Positions 28,047 through 39,166 of a stretch of DNA of 64,000 bases are shown here, piece after piece. A program made the translations under genes and the position numbers. Below the pieces are notes generated by a model. The model saw nothing but the letters and a program-made list of their open reading frames with translations, made no database searches and was not told the DNA's origin. The stretch is from Gammaproteobacteria bacterium. Lineage in GTDB: Bacteria; Pseudomonadota; Gammaproteobacteria; SZUA-229. Every line of letters starts with the position of its first letter. Position 1 is the stretch's first letter. The DNA is taken from positions 19,797 to 83,796 of the forward strand of contig JAOUKT010000007.1 of assembly GCA_029882395.1 (NCBI GenBank), read 5' to 3'.

Positions 28047-30581
28047 TTAGAGCGTACGTTTCACTTCAATACGATCAAATACTTCGATTTGATCGCCCGG
28101 GCGCACATCAGTGTAATTCTTAACTCCGATACCGCACTCAGTACCACTTCGAACCTCATTCACATCATCTTTAAAGCGACGCAGTGATTCCAGTTCACCT
28201 TCGTAGATAACAATGTTTTCACGTAAAACACGTATCGGCTGGTCTCTTTTGATCGTGCCTTCAGTCACAATACTGCCGGCAATAGAACCAAATTTTGGCG
28301 ACTTGAAGACATCTTTAACTTCAGCCAGACCGATAATTTTTTCTTCGTATCTAGCATCTAACATGCCGGTTAATGATGCTTTAACCTGATCAATTAAATC
28401 ATAGATGACGCTGTAATAATGCAGATCAACATCACGCTCTGAAACCGCGCGTCTGGCCGAAGCATCGGCACGAACATTAAAACCGAGAACCACTGCATTT
28501 GAAGCTGCCGCCAAGGTTACATCTGTTTCTGTGATTCCACCCACACCACTGCCTACGATAGTGACATCAATTTCATCATTACTTGCAGCCAGCTTCATTA
28601 AGGAATCACGTATAGCTTCAAGCGAACCCTGCACATCGGCTTTAACCAGCACATTCAGCACCTTGATTTCATCAGCACCCATGTTGTCGAACATAGAGTC
28701 AAGCTTGGCTTGTTGCTGAGTCGCAAGACGCACATCACGTTCTTTATGATAACGCATTTCGGCAACTTCACGTGCTTTACGGTCATCTTCAACAACCAGT
28801 GCTTCATCACCAGCCTGAGGTGTTCCCGACAGACCCAGTACAACTACCGGTATTGATGGACCCGCTTCTTCGATAGGCCGTGCATTCTCATCAAACATAG
28901 CCCGCACACGACCGTATTCCTGGCCGGCAAGCAAGATATCGCCTTTCTTAAGGGTACCCTCTTGCACCAATACCGTTGCAATCACGCCGCGGCCTTTATC
29001 TAGCGATGCTTCAATCACCGTACCTTTTGCTTTGCCTTCCACACGCGCCGTCAACTCAAGCAGCTCAGCCTGTAAACTAATGGCTTCAAGCAGGGCTTGT
29101 ATACCGTCACCTGTTTTAGCTGAAACATGTACAAACATGTTTTCACCGCCCCAGTCTTCCGGGATCACTTCATGGGCACTCAATTCATTTTTAACACGTT
29201 CTGGATCAGCGTCTTCTTTGTCAATTTTATTGACCGCAACAATCAACGGTACTTTGGCAGCTTTAGCGTGTTGAATGGCTTCAATAGTCTGCGGCATTAC
29301 ACCGTCATCGGCAGCCACCACTAATATCACAATATCGGTCGCCTGCGCACCACGAGCACGCATTGATGTGAAGGCAGCATGTCCCGGTGTATCAAGGAAG
29401 GTGATAACACCTTTTGCTGTTTCAACGTGATAAGCGCCGATATGCTGGGTAATACCACCCGCCTCAGCAGAAGTTACTGTTGACTCACGAATATAATCCA
29501 GCAAAGACGTCTTACCGTGGTCAACGTGGCCCATGATTGTTACCACAGGAGGACGCAGCACTTTCTCTATATCAGAATCTTCACCATGTGACAGTAAGGC
29601 TGCTTCTCGCGCGCCTTCACTTACAGTCTTAACAGTATGTCCCATTTCCTCAGTAACCAGCACAGCTGTTTCCTGATCGATTACCTGATTAATGGTCGCC
29701 ATTACGCCCATTTTCATCATAACCTTGATCACTTCCGAGGCTTTTATCGACATCCGTGATGCCAGCTCAGCCACCGTTATGGTATTGGAAATCTCTACTT
29801 CACGGACAACAGGTGCAACCGGCATTTCAAAGCCGTGTTTAGAATCAGCTGCGGCAACGTGTTTTGCCGGCATCTTTTTCTTACGCTTGCCCCGCTTGTC
29901 TTTAGAAACATGCAACTCCTGACGATCAATATCGCCAGACGCTTTTTTACCCTTTTTGGCTTTTTTGCGTGTATCTGTCTGCGTTTTTGCTTCGGAATCT
30001 GCGCGCTTCTGATCGGCTTCCTGTTTAAGACGTTCTGCTTCAGCCTTGCGACTTTCTTCTTCTTTTAATTTGCTTTCAGCTTCTTTAGCGGCATCAGCTG
30101 CTGCTTTTTTACGCGCCTGCTCTTCTTCTTCAGCTTTTTTAGTTGCCGCTTGATCAGCTTTTTTCGCAGCATTGGCTTCCACCAATACCTGATCATCTTC
30201 CTGACGCTTTTCTTTTTCTTCAATCAACTTGTTGAGCTCTTCCTGCTCAGGATTGACAGCGTCACTTCGCTTCACATAAGTACGTTTTTTGCGTACCTCT
30301 ACGCTCACAGTTTTAGGTCTGCCTGCCGCAGCACCGCCTCCGCTGACTTTGAGCTCACTGACAGTTTTTCGCTTTAATGTAATCTTTTTGCTGCTGCTCA
30401 GGTCTTTATCTTTTTTGCCATGGATATTACGCAAAAAATTCAGCAGCTGTGCTTTATCAGCATCACCTATAACAGTATCTTCATTATCTATTTGCAAACC
30501 TGCTTCTTTACATTGCTCCAGCAGACGCTCAACTGGTGTATCCACAGTCTTTGCAAGTTGTTTGACAGTCACTTCTGACAT
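28047..30581 (-). CDS. infB: Translation initiation factor IF-2
   Basis: GTPase that brings fMet-tRNA to the 30S subunit and promotes subunit joining. An N-terminal IF2N domain ([11 protein letters not shown], about 1-55) is followed by a long lysine/glutamate/alanine-rich linker (about 100-250), a second IF2N-like domain, and the G domain with GHVDHGKT (351-358), DTPGH and NKID. Four C-terminal domains complete about 844 residues. The ATG at 30581 is preferred over an in-frame GTG at 30590, which lies only two bases from the GGAG. It follows nusA closely and precedes rbfA. Confidence 0.98.
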   Translation of the reverse strand: MSEVTVKQLAKTVDTPVERLLEQCKEAGLQIDNEDTVIGDADKAQLLNFLRNIHGKKDKDLSSSKKITLKRKTVSELKVSGGGAAAGRPKTVSVEVRKKRTYVKRSDAVNPEQEELNKLIEEKEKRQEDDQVLVEANAAKKADQAATKKAEEEEQARKKAAADAAKEAESKLKEEESRKAEAERLKQEADQKRADSEAKTQTDTRKKAKKGKKASGDIDRQELHVSKDKRGKRKKKMPAKHVAAADSKHGFEMPVAPVVREVEISNTITVAELASRMSIKASEVIKVMMKMGVMATINQVIDQETAVLVTEEMGHTVKTVSEGAREAALLSHGEDSDIEKVLRPPVVTIMGHVDHGKTSLLDYIRESTVTSAEAGGITQHIGAYHVETAKGVITFLDTPGHAAFTSMRARGAQATDIVILVVAADDGVMPQTIEAIQHAKAAKVPLIVAVNKIDKEDADPERVKNELSAHEVIPEDWGGENMFVHVSAKTGDGIQALLEAISLQAELLELTARVEGKAKGTVIEASLDKGRGVIATVLVQEGTLKKGDILLAGQEYGRVRAMFDENARPIEEAGPSIPVVVLGLSGTPQAGDEALVVEDDRKAREVAEMRYHKERDVRLATQQQAKLDSMFDNMGADEIKVLNVLVKADVQGSLEAIRDSLMKLAASNDEIDVTIVGSGVGGITETDVTLAAASNAVVLGFNVRADASARRAVSERDVDLHYYSVIYDLIDQVKASLTGMLDARYEEKIIGLAEVKDVFKSPKFGSIAGSIVTEGTIKRDQPIRVLRENIVIYEGELESLRRFKDDVNEVRSGTECGIGVKNYTDVRPGDQIEVFDRIEVKRTL

Positions 30582-30604
30582 ATTAGTCACATCTCCAGTC
30601 GCGT

Positions 30605-32116
30605 TTATTCTGCATCACTATTTTCAAACCAGGGTTTACGTGCCGTCATAATTAGCTCACCAGCTCTTTCTTCATCCATGTCATCAATCACCATTAATTC
30701 ATCAATAGACTGCTCAGCAAGATCATCCATTGTTGATATATTAATAGCAGCTAAGGCATGCGCCAGGGTATTATCCATACCTTCCATTGCCAGTAAGTCT
30801 TCAGACGGCTGTACATCACTGGAAGTTTCTTCTTTGGCGATCGCTTTGGTCAGCAACCAGTCGCGCGCTCTGCCGCGCAACTCGGCGACGATATCTTCAT
30901 CAAACTCTTCGATATCAACCAGCTCTGACTCAGGCACATAAGCGACTTCTTCAACATTGCTGAAGCCTTCAGCCACAAGAATATTTGCAACTTCCTCATC
31001 AACATCGAGGCTTTCCATAAATATCTTCAGCGTGTTTGCCGCTTCACTTTCATTTTTCTCAGAGGCCTGCTCTTCAGTCATCACATTCAGTTCCCAACCG
31101 GTCAATTGAGAAGCCAGTCGGATATTCTGTCCGCCACGACCTATCGCCTGTGATAGTTTATCTTCCGCAACGGCAATATCCATGCTGTGCAGTTCTTCTT
31201 CGACAACAATCGACAGCACTTCTGCCGGTGACATGGCATTGATAACATATTGCGCTGGATTTTCATCCCACAAGATAATATCGACACGCTCACCTGATAA
31301 CTCATTGGACACGGTTTGCACTCGAGAACCACGCATACCGACACAAGCGCCAACCGGATCCAGCCGGGCATCGTTGGTTAATACCGCTATCTTTGCTCTG
31401 GCACCCGGATCACGGGCAGCACCTAATATTTCAATAAGGCCCTGACCCACTTCCGGCACTTCAAGCTTGAACAGCTCAACCAGGAATTCCGGAGCCGTAC
31501 GGCTGACAAACAACTGTGGCCCGCGCATTTCTTCACGAACCTCTTTTAAATAACCGCGCAGGCGATCACCCGGGCGAACCTGTTCTCTCGGGATCAGCTC
31601 TTCGCGGGCAATGAATGCTTCTGCATTATTGCCAAGATCGAGATAGACATTGCCGCGCTCAACACGCTTAACAACACCCATGATAAGCTCGCCAACTTTA
31701 TCGCGATAGGCTTCGACAACCTGCATGCGTTCTGCTTCACGAACTTTTTGTACAATAACCTGCTTCGCCGTTTGTGCCGCGATGCGCCCGAACTCAACCG
31801 ATTCGATTTCGTCTTCAACAAAATCACCGGCCTGAATCTCCGGCTGATCAATTTGTGCAGCTTCAAGTGTTATCTCTCGGGTAGGGAATTCCAGCATACC
31901 GTCTTCAGCATCGGCAAGATCAATGACTTCCCAGCGACGGAATGTTTCATATTCGCCTGACTCACGATCGATGCAAACTCGCACCAGAATATCATTACGA
32001 TGACGCTTTCTAGTTGCCTGCGCTAACGCCGACTCTATCGCACTAAAGATGATTTCTTTTTCAACACCCTTTTCATGGGAGACTGCATCAACTACGTATA
32101 AGATTTCTTTGTTCAT
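30605..32116 (-). CDS. nusA: Transcription termination/antitermination factor NusA
   Basis: Binds RNA polymerase and RNA to modulate pausing, termination and rRNA antitermination. The 503 residues run: N-terminal polymerase-binding domain (1-125), S1 (about 135-200, with [15 protein letters not shown]), two KH domains (about 205-345, with [12 protein letters not shown] and [14 protein letters not shown]) and the two C-terminal acidic repeats of the gammaproteobacterial type (about 360-500). It lies 24 nt after rimP and just before infB. Confidence 0.98.
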   Translation of the reverse strand: MNKEILYVVDAVSHEKGVEKEIIFSAIESALAQATRKRHRNDILVRVCIDRESGEYETFRRWEVIDLADAEDGMLEFPTREITLEAAQIDQPEIQAGDFVEDEIESVEFGRIAAQTAKQVIVQKVREAERMQVVEAYRDKVGELIMGVVKRVERGNVYLDLGNNAEAFIAREELIPREQVRPGDRLRGYLKEVREEMRGPQLFVSRTAPEFLVELFKLEVPEVGQGLIEILGAARDPGARAKIAVLTNDARLDPVGACVGMRGSRVQTVSNELSGERVDIILWDENPAQYVINAMSPAEVLSIVVEEELHSMDIAVAEDKLSQAIGRGGQNIRLASQLTGWELNVMTEEQASEKNESEAANTLKIFMESLDVDEEVANILVAEGFSNVEEVAYVPESELVDIEEFDEDIVAELRGRARDWLLTKAIAKEETSSDVQPSEDLLAMEGMDNTLAHALAAINISTMDDLAEQSIDELMVIDDMDEERAGELIMTARKPWFENSDAE

Positions 32117-32140
32117 TACCGAGATCCACTCTGAACCAGG

Positions 32141-32602
32141 TTAATACTTAGGTATAATTCGGGCTTTTTCAATTGCGGCAATTGGTAACTCATATTCTTC
32201 ACCATCGACTTCAATCCTGGCCTGATCAGCTGTAACACCAACTAATATACCCGTAAAATTTCTTCTGTTATCCATGCCAACTGGCATAGTCATTTTAATT
32301 TTAACTCTGTTACCGGCAAAACGCTCAAAATCAGAGGTTTTACGTAACGGCCGATCCAGCCCGGGAGAAGACACTTCAAGATTGTAACGTGCACTCATAG
32401 GCTCTTCGACATCAAACAAGGCACTTAACTGCAAACTTACCTTGCCACAATCATCGGCAGTAATACCGTTTTCTTGGTCGATATAAATACGCAGAATATT
32501 CATGCCATCCTGGCTCAAATACTCAATTTCAACCAGCTCATAACCAAGCCCGGTTACAACCGGCTCAACCATAGCCCAAAGAGCATCATTATTCTGGCGC
32601 AT
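32141..32602 (-). CDS. rimP: Ribosome maturation factor RimP
   Basis: Small 30S assembly factor, 153 residues, needed for correct S12 incorporation. Family marks are LGYELVEIEYL, LRIYIDQENGITADDC, YNLEVSSPGLDRPL and the C-terminal Sm-like domain. CAGGAA lies before the ATG. It is the first gene of the nusA-infB operon, and its start region has a TATAAT box overlapped by an inverted repeat (32631-32654). The initiator tRNA gene upstream ends in its own terminator, so rimP needs this local promoter unless read-through occurs. Confidence 0.96.
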   Translation of the reverse strand: MRQNNDALWAMVEPVVTGLGYELVEIEYLSQDGMNILRIYIDQENGITADDCGKVSLQLSALFDVEEPMSARYNLEVSSPGLDRPLRKTSDFERFAGNRVKIKMTMPVGMDNRRNFTGILVGVTADQARIEVDGEEYELPIAAIEKARIIPKY

Positions 32603-32630
32603 AAATTCCTGTTCATTATCTACAAATAAA

Positions 32631-32654
32631 AATAGGCCCTATAGGCCTATTATA
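32631..32654 (-). promoter_or_regulatory. rimP -10 box overlapped by an inverted repeat
   Basis: TATAAT on the minus strand (32654-32649) overlaps a perfect inverted repeat AATAGGCC-N5-GGCCTATT (32631-32651) that spans -10 to about +12. No good -35 box was found, which would fit an activator-dependent or repressor-controlled promoter. Confidence 0.45.
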
Positions 32655-32691
32655 CTCTACACCCGATAACAAAAACGAAAGGCGTAGAAAC

Positions 32692-32715
32692 AAAAAAACC
32701 TCGTATATTCGAGGT
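32692..32715 (-). terminator. Terminator downstream of tRNA-fMet
   Basis: On the minus strand ACCTCG/CGAGGT pairs around a six-base loop and is followed by T7 (plus-strand A7 at 32692-32698). It lies eight nucleotides past the tRNA CCA end. Confidence 0.88.
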
Positions 32716-32722
32716 CTCTAAG

Positions 32723-32799
<77 letters not shown>

Positions 32800-32852
32800 T
32801 CAACTAAGTGGCGTATTCTACTGGGTTATAAATAAAAAGCAAGCCGTATTTA

Positions 32853-33158
32853 TTATTTATGGAAAGTATATCGATAAATGAAGCCAGGCACTGCAAAAAC
32901 CAGAAACATAAAAAAGGTCACGGCATAAAATTCCCAATCCTGGGCATGAATCTGGCCGTTTATTTTACTCTCAAGCAGCAGACCTATCAGTCCAACTACA
33001 AAATACAATACAAGCACTTCCAGCAAGCGGTAGCCTGCCTTTTTCTCTGCACCTGCGTCAAGCACAAAAAAGAAAAACAGGCGATTATTGATGAAGGGTG
33101 CGTTAGCCGCAACGAGAGCCAGAGCTAACAGGCTCCATATTATAAAGTCATTATTCAT
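32853..33158 (-). CDS. DUF2818 family membrane protein after nuoN
   Basis: A 101-residue protein with three hydrophobic helices (about 6-18, 46-62, 77-96) and the segment NAPFINNRLFFF typical of DUF2818. It follows nuoN after 57 nt on the same strand, a position this family often occupies in beta- and some gammaproteobacteria. It is not one of the 14 core subunits. A role in complex I assembly or stability is a guess based only on position. Confidence 0.85.
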   Translation of the reverse strand: MNNDFIIWSLLALALVAANAPFINNRLFFFFVLDAGAEKKAGYRLLEVLVLYFVVGLIGLLLESKINGQIHAQDWEFYAVTFFMFLVFAVPGFIYRYTFHK

Positions 33159-33215
33159 ACAGTCGTATTCAGTGTTCTTGTTACGAACCTGGCCTTAACA
33201 AGTTAAAAAGAGAGT

Positions 33216-34655
33216 CTAAACCGCAAATACAGAGAAGCACAGTGCCATTAACGCGCCGGGGTAAACGCCTAATAATAAAATAATGAGGCCATTAAAACTC
33301 AAAGCAATCTGCATGCCGGGTGTATTATCAATGGCGGCGGTTTCAATCGGCTCATCAAAATACATTAACTTAATCACACGCAAGTAGTAATAAACGCCAA
33401 TAATTGAGAAAAATACCCCGACTAACGCCAGCCACAGCATATCAATCTCAATTACTGCACTCAGCACCGATAACTTAGCCCAAAAGCCGACGGTTGGCGG
33501 CACACCCGCCATCGAAAACATGAATATTAACATCATAAAGGCAAACCAGGGGCTGCGCTGGTTCAAACCTTTAAGGTCGCTAAGCTCTTCCGATTCAAAA
33601 CCTGCTCTGGCCAGCAATAAGATAATGCCAAAGCCACCCAGGGTCATTAATGAATAGACCAGAATATAGAACATGGCGCTGGAATAACCGGCTTTAGTAC
33701 CGGCTAACAAGCCTAATAATATAAAACCCACATGTGAAATCGTCGAGTATGCCAGCATACGTTTTAAATTTGTCTGCGCAATGGCAATAATATTGCCAAC
33801 AGCTAAGGATAAAACAGCCAGAATGATTAACATGCCTTGCCATTCATTATGAAGCGAGCCCATGGCTTCAACCAGAACACGTATGATAATGGCAAAGCCG
33901 GCGATCTTTGGTGCACTGGCAATGTAACTGGTTACTGTAGTAGGCGCACCGTGGTAGACATCTGGCACCCACATATGAAAAGGTACCGCACCGAGCTTGA
34001 ATGACAACCCAACAATCAAAAATACCAGACCAAAGATCAAACCAATGTTCATTTCAGTTTGCTTTATTAAGCTACTGGCAATATCGGTGATATTCATGCT
34101 GCCGGTAATGCCATAAACAATTGAAATACCGTATAACAGCATGCCGGATGCTATCGCGCCCAATATGAAATATTTCATGGCTGCTTCAGCCGACGTACCC
34201 GACTCACGGTTAAACGCGACCATCGCATACATAGACAATGACAACAGTTCCAGACCCAGATACAACGTCAGCATATGGTTGGAGGATACCATCAGCATCA
34301 TTCCCAGCACACCAAACAGGCCGAGCACGTAAAACTCACCCTTGAAAATATTTCGGTCTTTCAGGTAGTCTCTTGAATAGACAAAGACCAGCGCAACAAC
34401 AGCACAGATAAATATTTTCAAAATATCGGCCAGCGGATCAACCACAAAGGTGCCATTAAAGGCTTCTGCTCGCTGGCCTGACATATTCATCCATATTAAA
34501 ACCAGGCTACCGATTAAACTAAACTGGGCTATCAAATAAGAAGCATTTCGTTGTGACTGTTTCAGAAAAACATCAACGACCAAAAGCAGACAAGTCATCG
34601 ATAATAAAAAAATCTCTGGCCAGGCAATAGAAATATTTAGAGCGTCCAACGTCAT
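33216..34655 (-). CDS. nuoN: NADH-quinone oxidoreductase subunit N
   Basis: One of three antiporter-like membrane subunits of complex I that carry proton translocation; 479 residues and about 14 helices. The antiporter core (about 125-400) contains NRESGTSAEAAMKYF, LGAVPFHMWVPDVYHGAP with the conserved lysine region upstream, and LKRMLAYSTISHVGF. It is the last nuo gene, 11 nt after nuoM. Confidence 0.97.
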   Translation of the reverse strand: MTLDALNISIAWPEIFLLSMTCLLLVVDVFLKQSQRNASYLIAQFSLIGSLVLIWMNMSGQRAEAFNGTFVVDPLADILKIFICAVVALVFVYSRDYLKDRNIFKGEFYVLGLFGVLGMMLMVSSNHMLTLYLGLELLSLSMYAMVAFNRESGTSAEAAMKYFILGAIASGMLLYGISIVYGITGSMNITDIASSLIKQTEMNIGLIFGLVFLIVGLSFKLGAVPFHMWVPDVYHGAPTTVTSYIASAPKIAGFAIIIRVLVEAMGSLHNEWQGMLIILAVLSLAVGNIIAIAQTNLKRMLAYSTISHVGFILLGLLAGTKAGYSSAMFYILVYSLMTLGGFGIILLLARAGFESEELSDLKGLNQRSPWFAFMMLIFMFSMAGVPPTVGFWAKLSVLSAVIEIDMLWLALVGVFFSIIGVYYYLRVIKLMYFDEPIETAAIDNTPGMQIALSFNGLIILLLGVYPGALMALCFSVFAV

Positions 34656-34666
34656 AACAGCAACCT

Positions 34667-36190
34667 TTAAAGCTTGGAAACAGCAATATGGTGTAACAGA
34701 TTATTAACCGATGCATGCATCACATCGATTAACGGTGCAGGCCATAAGCCCAGAATCAATACAGCAATTGCCAGCAAAGACATAATTAAAACCTCACGGG
34801 CATTCAAATCATTTAATTTAGCTACATTTTCATTGGCCACATCACCAAAGTAAACACGTTTAACCATCCACAACGTGTATGCAGCGCCAATGATCAGCGT
34901 CAAAGCCGCCAGAAATGCAAACCAGAAATTGGCTTTAAATGCAGCCAGAATTACCATGAATTCGCCAACAAAACCCGAGGTGCCCGGCAAACCCACATTA
35001 GCCATCGCAAAAAACACAGCGAATGCCGTGAACACCGGCATGGTATTCACTACTCCGCCGTAATCTGAAATATTTCGACTGTGCATGCGATCGTATAAAA
35101 CGCCTATCGCCAAAAACATGGCAGCCGATATAAAGCCGTGTGAAACCATTTGAATCATGGCACCCTCAACAGCCAGTACCGCTCCTGTTAGATTTGAATT
35201 GGCCGGATTTTCCCAGATCATAAAGACAATAAACAGGCCCAGTGTCACGAAACCCATATGTGAGATGGAAGAATACGCGACCAGTTTCTTCATATCATTT
35301 TGCACCAGCGCGACAAAACCGATATAAACCACTGCCGTCAATGACATTAAGATTACTAACCAGTCAAGCATATGACTGGCATCGGGCGTAATCGGCAAAC
35401 TAAAGCGTATAAAACCGTAACCGCCAATTTTCAGCATAATAGCTGCCAGAATCACAGAGCCGCCTGTTGGTGCTTCCACGTGCGCATCAGGCAACCAGGT
35501 ATGAACCGGCCACATCGGGACTTTTACCGCAAAAGCCATCAAGAAAGCCAAAAATATCCAGAACTGCTCGTCCATCGACAACTTCAAATTATGCATCTCA
35601 AGAATGCTGAAGCTGCCCGACTGATAATACATATAAATCATTGCAATCAGCATAAAGACCGAGCCAATGAAGGTATAAATAAAGAACTTAATGGTTGCAT
35701 ATACCCGGTTAGGACCGCCCCAGACCCCGATAATAATAAACATCGGTATCAGCATGCCTTCCCAGAAAACATAAAAGAAAATGGCATCCAGTGCAGAAAA
35801 GACGGCAATCATGAGTCCTTCCATGATCAGGAAAGCCGCCATATATTGAGACGGTTTAGTTTTAATAACATCCCAGCCGGCGATCACAACAATAACGGTA
35901 ATAAAGGCCGTTAAAATAATCAGCGGCATCGAAATACCATCAACACCAAAATGGTAATTGATACTAAAGCTGCTTACCCAGGGATAAAACTCTACAAACT
36001 GCATGGCAGACGTTGAGTTATCAAAGCCTGTAAACAATGAGAGGCTTAGAATAAACGTTGCGGTAGAAAATATTAATGCCAGACGTTTCGCACCCTGAGC
36101 ACCACCGTGATCACCGGCAAGCAATACCACCAGACCACCGAGTATTGGTGTCCAGACAAGTAAACTAAGTAATGGCCAATCAGCAAACAT
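34667..36190 (-). CDS. nuoM: NADH-quinone oxidoreductase subunit M
   Basis: Antiporter-like membrane subunit of complex I, 507 residues, about 14 helices. The signatures VFWEGMLIPMFIIIG (with the functional Glu), VPMWPVHTWLPDAHVEAPT and KLVAYSSISHMGFVTLG are all present. It lies between nuoL (45 nt upstream) and nuoN (11 nt downstream). Confidence 0.98.
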   Translation of the reverse strand: MFADWPLLSLLVWTPILGGLVVLLAGDHGGAQGAKRLALIFSTATFILSLSLFTGFDNSTSAMQFVEFYPWVSSFSINYHFGVDGISMPLIILTAFITVIVVIAGWDVIKTKPSQYMAAFLIMEGLMIAVFSALDAIFFYVFWEGMLIPMFIIIGVWGGPNRVYATIKFFIYTFIGSVFMLIAMIYMYYQSGSFSILEMHNLKLSMDEQFWIFLAFLMAFAVKVPMWPVHTWLPDAHVEAPTGGSVILAAIMLKIGGYGFIRFSLPITPDASHMLDWLVILMSLTAVVYIGFVALVQNDMKKLVAYSSISHMGFVTLGLFIVFMIWENPANSNLTGAVLAVEGAMIQMVSHGFISAAMFLAIGVLYDRMHSRNISDYGGVVNTMPVFTAFAVFFAMANVGLPGTSGFVGEFMVILAAFKANFWFAFLAALTLIIGAAYTLWMVKRVYFGDVANENVAKLNDLNAREVLIMSLLAIAVLILGLWPAPLIDVMHASVNNLLHHIAVSKL

Positions 36191-36235
36191 GAGTTAGTAC
36201 CCTAATTTCTAATATTATTGTTATATTAAGCAACG

Positions 36236-38188
36236 TTAAAATAAAACAAATTCTGTTAATAAATAAATCACACCGATAATCATCGCAAAGGCATAGTGGT
36301 ATAAATAACCGCTCTGTACTTTACGAATGAACATTGAAAACAGGCCGACCAGCTTCGCACTACCGTTAACGAGCAGACCATCAATTAATGCAACGTCACC
36401 AACTTTCCATAAACCCTTACCCAGAGAGATGCTGCCATCACCGAATATCTTTTGATAGGCGTTATCAAACCAGTATTTATTCATCAGCAAGTTATAGACT
36501 GGCAGAATTTTCTGTTTAACTTTTTCAGCCGCCGCCGGTTCTTTCATATACATATACCAGGCCAACAGGAAGCCGGCGAGTGCAAACCATACAGCAAAGC
36601 CCATCATGCCATGCAAGACAAAACCAAACTGACCATGGTAACTTTCAGCCACTTTCGCCAACACATCATGCTCTGGCAACACCGTAATCACACCCTCAAA
36701 GAAATTACCGAACAACATTGGCTCGATGGTAAACCAGCCAATAAACACAGAAGGTATAGCCAGTAAAATTAAGGGCACGGTAACCACTAAAGGACTTTCG
36801 TGGCAGTGCGATTTTGTTTTTTCATCCATTCTTTCCTTGCCATGAAAGACCAGGAAGTAGAGACGGAATGAATAAAATGATGTGATCACTACGCCACTTA
36901 ATACTGCAAAATAAGCAAAACCAGAGCCAAAGATTTCAGAGTGAGAAACGGCTTCTATGATCGCGTCTTTTGAGAAGAAGCCAGAAAACCCCGGAAAGCC
37001 AATTAATGCCAGCGTACCGATCAGCATCGTCATATAGGTGATCGGTGTGTATTTTTTTAGACCACCCATTTTGCGCATATCTTGCTGATGATGCAGCGCA
37101 ATGATAACGGAACCTGCCGCCAGGAATAACAGCGCTTTAAAGAAAGCGTGAGTCATTAAGTGGAAAACAGCCGCTGAATAAGCTGATGCACCCAGGGCTA
37201 CAGTCATATAACCTAACTGCGACAATGTTGAATAGGCAATGACACGTTTTATATCATTTTGAACGATACCAATAAGCCCCATGAACAATGCCGTGATCGC
37301 ACCGATGATCATGACAAAACTGAGCGCGGTCTCTGAAAGTTCAAACAGCGGCGACATTCTTGCCACCATAAAGATACCCGCTGTTACCATCGTCGCAGCA
37401 TGAATCAAGGCCGAGATAGGTGTCGGGCCTTCCATAGAGTCCGGTAACCAGACATGCAAGGGAACCTGTGCCGATTTACCCATCGCGCCAATAAACAGCA
37501 AAATACAAATCACCGTCATCAACGCAAACTCAGTATCCCCAAAGATACTGATATTGGTCTTAGCCATCTGCTCTGATTGCTGAAAGACCTCTTTATAATC
37601 GAGTGAACCGGTATACATGACAATCGCGGCAATACCTAAAATAAAACCAAAGTCACCGACCCGGTTCACCAGAAAGGCTTTCATATTGGCAAAAATAGCC
37701 GTGTCTTTTTTATACCAGAAGCCAATCAATAAATATGACACCAGGCCCACAGCTTCCCAGCCGAAAAACAGCTGCATAAAGTTATTCGACATAACCAGCA
37801 TTAACATTGAGAAGGTAAACAATGAAATATAACTAAAGAAACGCTGATAACCCGGGTCATCATGCATATAACCGATTGTGTAAATATGCACCATCAGCGA
37901 TACACCGGTCACTACACACATCATCATTACAGATAACGAGTCAATCAAGAAACCAATTTCAAATCGAATGCCATCACTGATCATCCAGGTATAAACAGAC
38001 TGATTAAAAACCTCACCCTGGTCAAAAACAATATGGTTAAAGGCTATTAATGAAAGCAAAAAGGAAAGACCAACACCTGCAATAGTGACGATATGCGAGC
38101 CGGCTCTGCCAATCTTCTTACCGAAGAAGCCTGCGACAATGGCTCCAACTAACGACGCCAACGGAATGGCCAGATATAAATTTTGCAT
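36236..38188 (-). CDS. nuoL: NADH-quinone oxidoreductase subunit L
   Basis: The distal antiporter-like subunit of complex I, 650 residues, with about 16 helices and the long amphipathic lateral helix near the C terminus. Visible motifs are FFGWEAVGLVSYLLIGFW, AQVPLHVWLPDSMEGPTP and IKRVIAYSTLSQLGYM. It starts three nucleotides after the nuoK stop, so translation is coupled. Confidence 0.98.
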   Translation of the reverse strand: MQNLYLAIPLASLVGAIVAGFFGKKIGRAGSHIVTIAGVGLSFLLSLIAFNHIVFDQGEVFNQSVYTWMISDGIRFEIGFLIDSLSVMMMCVVTGVSLMVHIYTIGYMHDDPGYQRFFSYISLFTFSMLMLVMSNNFMQLFFGWEAVGLVSYLLIGFWYKKDTAIFANMKAFLVNRVGDFGFILGIAAIVMYTGSLDYKEVFQQSEQMAKTNISIFGDTEFALMTVICILLFIGAMGKSAQVPLHVWLPDSMEGPTPISALIHAATMVTAGIFMVARMSPLFELSETALSFVMIIGAITALFMGLIGIVQNDIKRVIAYSTLSQLGYMTVALGASAYSAAVFHLMTHAFFKALLFLAAGSVIIALHHQQDMRKMGGLKKYTPITYMTMLIGTLALIGFPGFSGFFSKDAIIEAVSHSEIFGSGFAYFAVLSGVVITSFYSFRLYFLVFHGKERMDEKTKSHCHESPLVVTVPLILLAIPSVFIGWFTIEPMLFGNFFEGVITVLPEHDVLAKVAESYHGQFGFVLHGMMGFAVWFALAGFLLAWYMYMKEPAAAEKVKQKILPVYNLLMNKYWFDNAYQKIFGDGSISLGKGLWKVGDVALIDGLLVNGSAKLVGLFSMFIRKVQSGYLYHYAFAMIIGVIYLLTEFVLF

Positions 38189-38191
38189 GAC

Positions 38192-38497
38192 TTATCCCTT
38201 CAGACTATTCAGATCATTAACATTTATAGTGCTACGGGTTCTGAATAACACAACCAGTATCGCCAGCCCTATTGCCGCCTCTGCAGCCGCAACTGTCAGT
38301 ATAAAGAAGACAAAAATCTGCCCGGAGATATCACCGAGAAAGTGGGAAAAGGCAACAAAGTTTATATTTACTGCCAGCAACATCAATTCAACGCACATTA
38401 ACAATACGATGATATTTTTTCTGTTTATAAATATTCCGGCGATACTAATCGCAAACAAAACAGCGGCCAAGATCAGATAACTGGATAACGGGATCAT
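38192..38497 (-). CDS. nuoK: NADH-quinone oxidoreductase subunit K
   Basis: Three-helix membrane subunit of complex I, 101 residues. Helix 2 carries the functional glutamate in [13 protein letters not shown] and helix 3 the second in [13 protein letters not shown]. It lies 53 nt after nuoJ and directly before nuoL. Confidence 0.98.
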   Translation of the reverse strand: MIPLSSYLILAAVLFAISIAGIFINRKNIIVLLMCVELMLLAVNINFVAFSHFLGDISGQIFVFFILTVAAAEAAIGLAILVVLFRTRSTINVNDLNSLKG

Positions 38498-38550
38498 ATA
38501 TATTCTGCCTTATAACAGTCTGACACTGCACAGTCATTTATTGTATTCAT

Positions 38551-39147
38551 TTATTCGGAATCCATCTTCACAACACGCAGCCGGTCTTCTTTTTTCACCA
38601 TTACCTGTTTAGCAGGAGACTGATACTTGGTATTAGGCCGGCGACGCATGGTTAATGCAATGGCAGCGATTATTGCCACCAGCAAAATCACAGCTGCAAT
38701 TTCAAACTGCAAAACATATTCAGTATATAAAACCGAACCGAGTTCCTTGGTATTACTGTAATCAGCGGCTTTTGGTACCGGCAAAGGATATGACTGAATG
38801 CCAAACTTTGCCGAACCAACCACCATAATCATTTCAGCCGCCATTACAACCGCCACCAGAATACCGACCGGCAAGTATTGAATAAAGCCTTCTTTGAGTC
38901 TTGCCAGATTCACATCCAGCATCATGATGACGAACAGAAACAGCACCATTACCGCGCCGACATAAACAAGGATAAGTGTAATTGCCAGAAACTCGGCCTC
39001 AAGTAGCAGCCAGATAGCCGACGTCGTAAAGAACGTTAGTATAAGAAATAATGCCGAGTGGATAGTATTTCGGGACACAACCACAGCACTCGCCGACAAC
39101 AGCAGTGCCAGTGAAAACAAATAAAATATAACTTCCTGAAAACTCAT
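38551..39147 (-). CDS. nuoJ: NADH-quinone oxidoreductase subunit J
   Basis: Five-helix membrane subunit of complex I, 198 residues. The pi-bulge helix region AITLILVYVGAVMVLFLFVIMMLD is diagnostic (helix about 55-78). The C-terminal cytoplasmic tail is basic (MRRRPNTKYQ). It starts 19 nt after nuoI. Confidence 0.97.
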   Translation of the reverse strand: MSFQEVIFYLFSLALLLSASAVVVSRNTIHSALFLILTFFTTSAIWLLLEAEFLAITLILVYVGAVMVLFLFVIMMLDVNLARLKEGFIQYLPVGILVAVVMAAEMIMVVGSAKFGIQSYPLPVPKAADYSNTKELGSVLYTEYVLQFEIAAVILLVAIIAAIALTMRRRPNTKYQSPAKQVMVKKEDRLRVVKMDSE

Positions 39148-39166
39148 ATCACTCGTCTCTTAAAAT

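Noticed and set aside
35372..35914. Long plus-strand open frame (180 codons) opposite nuoM
   Set aside because: It lies wholly antisense to a clear nuoM, has no ribosome site and reads as low-complexity His/Asn/Arg-rich protein, the usual mirror of a hydrophobic membrane gene.
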